From positions 1 to 9,081 of the forward strand of contig JAUVPA010000057.1 in assembly GCA_030598905.1 (NCBI GenBank): a DNA stretch of 9,081 bases. The letters are read 5' to 3'. Every line of letters starts with the position of its first letter. The first letter of the stretch is position 1. A program made the position numbers and the translations under genes. Under the pieces are notes generated by a model. The model saw nothing but the letters and a program-made list of their open reading frames with translations. It made no database searches and was not told where the DNA came from. Below, piece by piece: positions 6,258 to 9,081 of this stretch. Origin of the DNA: Acidimicrobiia bacterium. Lineage in GTDB: Bacteria > Actinomycetota > Acidimicrobiia > Spongiisociales > UBA5794.

Positions 6258-7496
6258 ATGCAGAACCGTCGCGTGGTGGTGACTGGCCTTGGAACGGTCA
6301 GCTCTCTCGGGGCGACCATCGAACCGTTCTGGAAGAACGTCCAGGCTGGAACGTCGGGTATCAGCCGCATCGAGTCGATCGATGTGTCCGACATGGCGAC
6401 TCAAATCGGTGGCGAGATCAAGGATTTTGACATCGAGGAGTTCATGCCGAAGCGCCAGTCGCGGCGTATGGACCGGTACGACCAGTTGTTCTGGGTGGCC
6501 TCCAAGCGGGCACTCGATGATGCCGGGCTCGAATATGAGGAAGATGATCCAACGGCCTATCGCGCAGGAGTGCTCGTCGGTACCGGCATCGGTGGTGTGG
6601 AGACGTTCGAGGATCAGTTCTACGTGCTCTTCAACGAGGGTCCTCGACGCCTGAGCCCCTTCGGAATCACCAAGATCATCAGCAACATGGCGGGGGGGAT
6701 GGTGTCGATCGACTTCAACCTCTTCGGACCCAACAGCTGCGTCGTCACGGCCTGCGCCGCGTCCGCCAACGCCATTGGTGATGCAGCAGCGATCATTGCC
6801 CGAGGTGCAGCTGACGTCATGGTCGCCGGGGGTGCCGAAGCGCCGCTCACACGATTCGCGGTCGGCGGTTTCGGCCAGGCACGGGCGATGAGCACGCGCA
6901 ACGATGATCCCCAAGGTGCGTCACGTCCCTTTGACGCCGACCGCGACGGCTTCGTCATGGCCGAAGGCGCGGCCGTCTTGATCCTCGAAGAGCGCGAGCA
7001 CGCGATCGCCCGCGGAGCGACCATCCACGCCGAATTCCTCGGCTACGGGATGGCTGCGGACGGCTACCACATCACGCTGCCACGACCCGGCGGTGCCGGC
7101 GCTGCGGCAGCTATGACGGCGGCGTTGACAGACGCCGAACTCGATTCGGTCGACTACATCAACGCCCACGGAACATCCACGCAGGCGAACGACGTCACAG
7201 AGACGCTTGCCATCAAGACGGTGTTCGGAGAGAGGGCCGGTGACATCCCCATTTCGTCGTCCAAGTCGATGACGGGTCACATGCTGGGCGCCGCCGGCGC
7301 CATCGAATCGCTGGTGTGCATACTCACCATCCGCGATGGTGTGATTGCACCGACGATCAACTACACGACACCCGATCCCGAATGTGATCTGGACTATGTG
7401 CCGAACGAGGCCCGAGAAGTCACGGTGAACACCGCCATGACGAACTCCTTCGGCTTCGGCGGGCACAATGTGTCGCTGATTTGGGGGCGGCCCTGA
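6258..7496 (+). CDS. fabF: Beta-ketoacyl-ACP synthase II FabF
   Basis: Elongates acyl-ACP by condensation with malonyl-ACP. The product is 412 residues, the usual FabF length. The Cys-His-His triad of chain-elongating ketosynthases is present: Cys166 in VTACAAS, His304 in NAHGTST, and His341 in TGHMLGAAGA, with the conserved Lys336 in SSSKSMTGH. The N-terminal VVVTGLGTVSSLG and the C-terminal NSFGFGGHNVSLIW are typical. It is the last gene of the operon; the next gene is on the opposite strand after 46 bases. I see no sign of the inactive (Cys to Gln) chain-length-factor form. Confidence 0.96.
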   Translation: MQNRRVVVTGLGTVSSLGATIEPFWKNVQAGTSGISRIESIDVSDMATQIGGEIKDFDIEEFMPKRQSRRMDRYDQLFWVASKRALDDAGLEYEEDDPTAYRAGVLVGTGIGGVETFEDQFYVLFNEGPRRLSPFGITKIISNMAGGMVSIDFNLFGPNSCVVTACAASANAIGDAAAIIARGAADVMVAGGAEAPLTRFAVGGFGQARAMSTRNDDPQGASRPFDADRDGFVMAEGAAVLILEEREHAIARGATIHAEFLGYGMAADGYHITLPRPGGAGAAAAMTAALTDAELDSVDYINAHGTSTQANDVTETLAIKTVFGERAGDIPISSSKSMTGHMLGAAGAIESLVCILTIRDGVIAPTINYTTPDPECDLDYVPNEAREVTVNTAMTNSFGFGGHNVSLIWGRP

Positions 7497-7499
7497 AGA

Positions 7500-7534
7500 T
7501 CGGCTGTCGGTAGTCGGCTGTCAGCCATCGGCAA
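7500..7534. repeat. Five tandem 7-bp repeats (consensus TCGGCTG)
   Basis: Five units in exact 7-bp register: TCGGCTG (7500-7506), TCGGTAG (7507-7513), TCGGCTG (7514-7520), TCAGCCA (7521-7527), TCGGCAA (7528-7534). The first and third are identical; the others differ by two or three bases. The array begins 3 bases after the fabF stop and fills most of the convergent spacer. Related heptamers occur at 908-921. Confidence 0.6.
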
Positions 7535-7549
7535 GAGTCCGACTACCGA
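7507..7549. terminator. Inverted repeat at convergent junction, possible bidirectional terminator
   Basis: TCGGTAGTCGG (7507-7517) pairs perfectly with CCGACTACCGA (7539-7549) around a 21-base loop that contains a small GCC/GGC stem (7524-7532). It lies 10 bases after the fabF stop, and its right arm covers the stop (TAG, 7543-7545) of the minus-strand membrane-protein gene. Neither side has a clean T run (the plus side continues TTGTGGTCTCTCTT), so intrinsic termination is plausible but not certain; RNA 3'-end protection is an alternative. Confidence 0.45.
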
Positions 7550-7917
7550 TTGTGGTCTCTCTTGGCTGTCTCTTCGCGGTATTCGTCGAACGAGCGGGCC
7601 ACCAGGGCTGCCACCAGGCCTACTCCGATGAACGCTCCGATCGCCGTCACGACGCCAGCCGTCGTTTCCATCGCCACACACGAACCGGGTAGGCAGAGGA
7701 CGTGCACGACCCGGGCTCCGATGATCGCGCCGACCAGCGCCGCTCCGAACACGACGACGGCCAGCGTGGTACGGATATCGAAGCGGTTGGCGAACACCGC
7801 GAAAGCGGCTCCGACGGTGAAAAGCACAACCGCCATCGTCGGGCCGCCGAGTATCCACCCGCCGGCGAAACCCAAAGCGGAGTTGAGAGCCACGGTCGCG
7901 CCGTCGTGGATGTTCAC
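7543..7917 (-). CDS. Small membrane protein, family not recognised
   Basis: A 124-residue hydrophobic protein I do not recognise. It shows three or four likely membrane segments: one or two within about 8-43, then 50-75 and 83-108. They are separated by NRFDIRTT (44-51, basic, probably cytoplasmic) and by a short loop LCLPGSC with Cys75 and Cys80, which could form a disulfide if exported. The C-terminal tail (DEYREETAKRDHNR) is charged and probably cytoplasmic. The start is set at GTG 7917: it has AGGA at 6-base spacing (7924-7927) and overlaps the upstream gene's stop as GTGA. The longer frame from 7998 would add 27 basic, proline-rich residues overlapping the neighbour. The tight coupling suggests it works with the larger membrane protein upstream. 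Confidence 0.65.
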   Translation of the reverse strand: MNIHDGATVALNSALGFAGGWILGGPTMAVVLFTVGAAFAVFANRFDIRTTLAVVVFGAALVGAIIGARVVHVLCLPGSCVAMETTAGVVTAIGAFIGVGLVAALVARSFDEYREETAKRDHNR

Positions 7918-8642
7918 TTCCGTTCCTTTCGGGGCGGGCGGGGCGCGGGAAGCACGGGCGACGGTCCACCGAGCGCCTTTCGTGCCTGGCGTGTCCACGC
8001 CAATGCGGTGATCCCCGCTGCTGCAAGTACCAGGACGACGGCTCCGGCTGAGTTAGCGGGGATGGTCAGCAACGACGCAGGGAGGATGATCAGTCGGAGA
8101 CCCCACAGGCTCCACATCTCGGCACGGGCGTAAGCCCAACCGAAAAAAAGGCCGGCGCCGGCCAGCAGCCCGTGACTGATGGAGAGGCCGCTCGGTGAGG
8201 CCAGACCGACGAGCGGGGTGAGCCCGACCGAAGCGAAGACGAGCACGATCGGCTGCCATCCGATGTCCGTTGCAGAGGGACGCTTCCGCAGCCACACGTT
8301 GAGCCACGGCCCGGTCAGCCCGATGATCGCAGCGAAGGACGCGCCGACTGCGAGCCATCCGAGCGGCCCAATGTCACGGGCGCCGATGAGGATGCCGAAA
8401 GACGCAACCCCGAGCCCGACCCAACGCGACCACGGTGCTCGGACGAGAAGGAGACCGGCAACGGCGATGACGGTGAAGATCACAAAACCGATGGCGATGG
8501 CGAGTGCCGAAGAAGGTGCCAATGGGCCCGGTGTCGCAGCAAGAGAGCCAGCCCAGAGTAGGCCGGAAAGGCCGACGAGCGCCGCGATCATCTTTGAGGA
8601 TCGTGTGCCGGAGGGCGGAGATGCCGGAGGTGCTTTCGCCAC
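7914..8642 (-). CDS. Polytopic membrane protein, family not recognised
   Basis: A 242-residue protein (from GTG 8642) with about seven or eight predicted membrane segments, at roughly 18-36, 45-66, 73-88, 93-114, 131-149, 155-171, 180-195 and 197-216. The N-terminal tail is short and mildly basic (VAKAPPASPPSGTRSSK); a basic loop LRKRP sits at 118-122; the C-terminal tail is proline-rich and strongly basic (LPAPRPPRKERK). I see no catalytic or transporter signature. The start is uncertain: GTG 8642 has a -10-like CATAAT 7 bases upstream, fitting a leaderless transcript; ATG 8591, giving 225 residues starting MIAALVGLSG, is the main alternative. The open frame extends to 9077, but that part overlaps the phosphatase gene and looks non-coding. 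Its TGA overlaps the next gene's GTG. Confidence 0.6.
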   Translation of the reverse strand: MAKAPPASPPSGTRSSKMIAALVGLSGLLWAGSLAATPGPLAPSSALAIAIGFVIFTVIAVAGLLLVRAPWSRWVGLGVASFGILIGARDIGPLGWLAVGASFAAIIGLTGPWLNVWLRKRPSATDIGWQPIVLVFASVGLTPLVGLASPSGLSISHGLLAGAGLFFGWAYARAEMWSLWGLRLIILPASLLTIPANSAGAVVLVLAAAGITALAWTRQARKALGGPSPVLPAPRPPRKERK

Positions 8643-8649
8643 CTGCTGA

Positions 8650-8655
8650 ATTATG
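8650..8655 (-). promoter_or_regulatory. Possible -10 element for leaderless transcription of the membrane-protein genes
   Basis: On the minus strand CATAAT lies 7 bases before GTG 8642, in the 34-base gap after the phosphatase stop. The same hexamer is the proposed -10 of the fab promoter. The spacing would place the transcript start at the GTG itself, as in leaderless actinobacterial genes. No convincing -35 is seen; chance is quite possible. Confidence 0.25.
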
Positions 8656-8676
8656 ACCGAGCCTGCATCGGTTCGA

Positions 8677-9081
8677 TCAGTCGCGAGGTGGAAAAGGAAT
8701 TCCTTGTGTTGGCTCCCAATAGGCCACCTCCTCGATACCGCCGTCGCCGCCATGGAGCTCGATGACGCTGCCATGGCCCGGTTTGTCGGATTGGAAGCCC
8801 TGCCACGGACGCCCGGTGAGGTGGAAGCGGACGGCTTGCACCGGATCCTGGTGGGAGACGATTGCGATCGGGCCGGCTTCATGATGAGCCTCGATGACGC
8901 CCTCGAGCCGGGCCGCCATGTCTTCGAGCGACTCCGGCGAGAAGGGGAGATCGTGTGGTTGGGCCAGGTAGGCCTCGAGTTCTCCCGGTCGCTCCCGAGG
9001 CAAGTCCTCCCAAACGATGCCAGCCCAACGTTTGGCGAGCCACCACTCGGTGAGGCCCTCGTCGACGACCACGTCAAGGCC
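8677..9081 (-). CDS. Histidine phosphatase family protein (5' truncated by window)
   Basis: The C-terminal 134 residues of a histidine phosphatase (phosphoglycerate mutase-like) superfamily protein; members are usually about 200 residues, so the first part, including the RHG motif with the phosphorylated histidine, lies beyond the window end. The second catalytic histidine is visible in IAIVSHQDPVQAVRF (codon 8851-8853), a well-known superfamily signature. Upstream, EGLTEWWLAKRWAGIVWEDLP occupies the place of the conserved acidic and glycine-rich motif seen after the first strand, and SPESLEDMAARLEGVI matches the ESLxDxxxR helix. The frame is open to the window edge, so the GTG at 9072 is not taken as the start. 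The substrate is unknown: mutase, sugar phosphatase or broad phosphatase are all possible. It is the first visible gene of the minus-strand group and ends 34 bases before the larger membrane-protein gene. Confidence 0.85.
   Translation of the reverse strand, partial: GLDVVVDEGLTEWWLAKRWAGIVWEDLPRERPGELEAYLAQPHDLPFSPESLEDMAARLEGVIEAHHEAGPIAIVSHQDPVQAVRFHLTGRPWQGFQSDKPGHGSVIELHGGDGGIEEVAYWEPTQGIPFPPRD

Noticed and set aside
4964..6914. Long minus-strand frames (4964-6004 and 5919-6914) antisense to fabH, fabG, acpP and fabF
   Set aside because: The plus-strand genes are complete with all catalytic residues; the antisense products show no domain and no ribosome site was evident.
7500..7549. CRISPR-like array
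   Set aside because: The repeated unit is only 7 bp with no spacers; it is a simple tandem repeat with an inverted repeat, and no cas genes are present.
7394..8026. A 210-codon minus-strand frame crossing the end of fabF and the small membrane protein
   Set aside because: It is out of phase with the hydrophobic membrane protein, crosses the hairpin and repeat array, and overlaps the fabF C-terminus; part of its product is simply the heptamers translated (RLPTADSRLPTAD).
8643..9077. N-terminal extension of the 242-residue membrane protein by 145 residues
   Set aside because: The extension overlaps the histidine phosphatase in another phase and is Ser/Arg-rich low-complexity sequence typical of a shadow frame.

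Overview
The window is GC-rich bacterial DNA (about 60% G+C by eye) with frequent GTG starts and densely packed genes. The gene content and style suggest an actinobacterium (Actinomycetota), possibly a deep or uncultured lineage such as Acidimicrobiia. The lineage is my inference; there is no rRNA or other strong marker gene here.

Layout. (1) Positions 1-901, plus strand: the 3' three quarters of an AlaC-type, PLP-dependent aminotransferase. (2) Positions 972-3095, minus strand: a complete alpha-glucan (glycogen) phosphorylase, convergent with the aminotransferase. A perfect 14-bp-stem hairpin with a short T run ends the aminotransferase unit and lies inside the last codons of the phosphorylase. 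(3) Positions 3096-3209: a divergent promoter region with a -35/-10 pair and an 11-codon leader reading frame. The leader has a strong Shine-Dalgarno sequence and its stop overlaps the fabD start as GTGA. (4) Positions 3210-7496, plus strand: a compact type II fatty acid synthesis operon, fabD-fabH-fabG-acpP-fabF. Together these load malonyl groups on acyl carrier protein (FabD), start the chain (FabH), elongate it (FabF), and carry out the first reduction (FabG). The dehydratase and enoyl reductase are not in the window. (5) Positions 7497-7542: a short convergent spacer with 7-bp tandem repeats and an 11-bp inverted repeat. (6) Positions 7543-9081, minus strand: three genes, probably an operon. 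In transcription order they are a histidine phosphatase cut by the window end, an unrecognised polytopic membrane protein of about 242 residues, and an unrecognised small membrane protein of 124 residues joined to it by a GTGA overlap.

Most of the window is ordinary housekeeping metabolism. I see no CRISPR array, mobile element, tRNA, rRNA or defence cassette. The points worth a second look are the leader reading frame before fabD, the heptamer repeats and hairpins at both convergent junctions, repeated use of GTGA stop/start overlaps, the C-terminal extension of FabH, and the uncharacterised membrane-protein pair.
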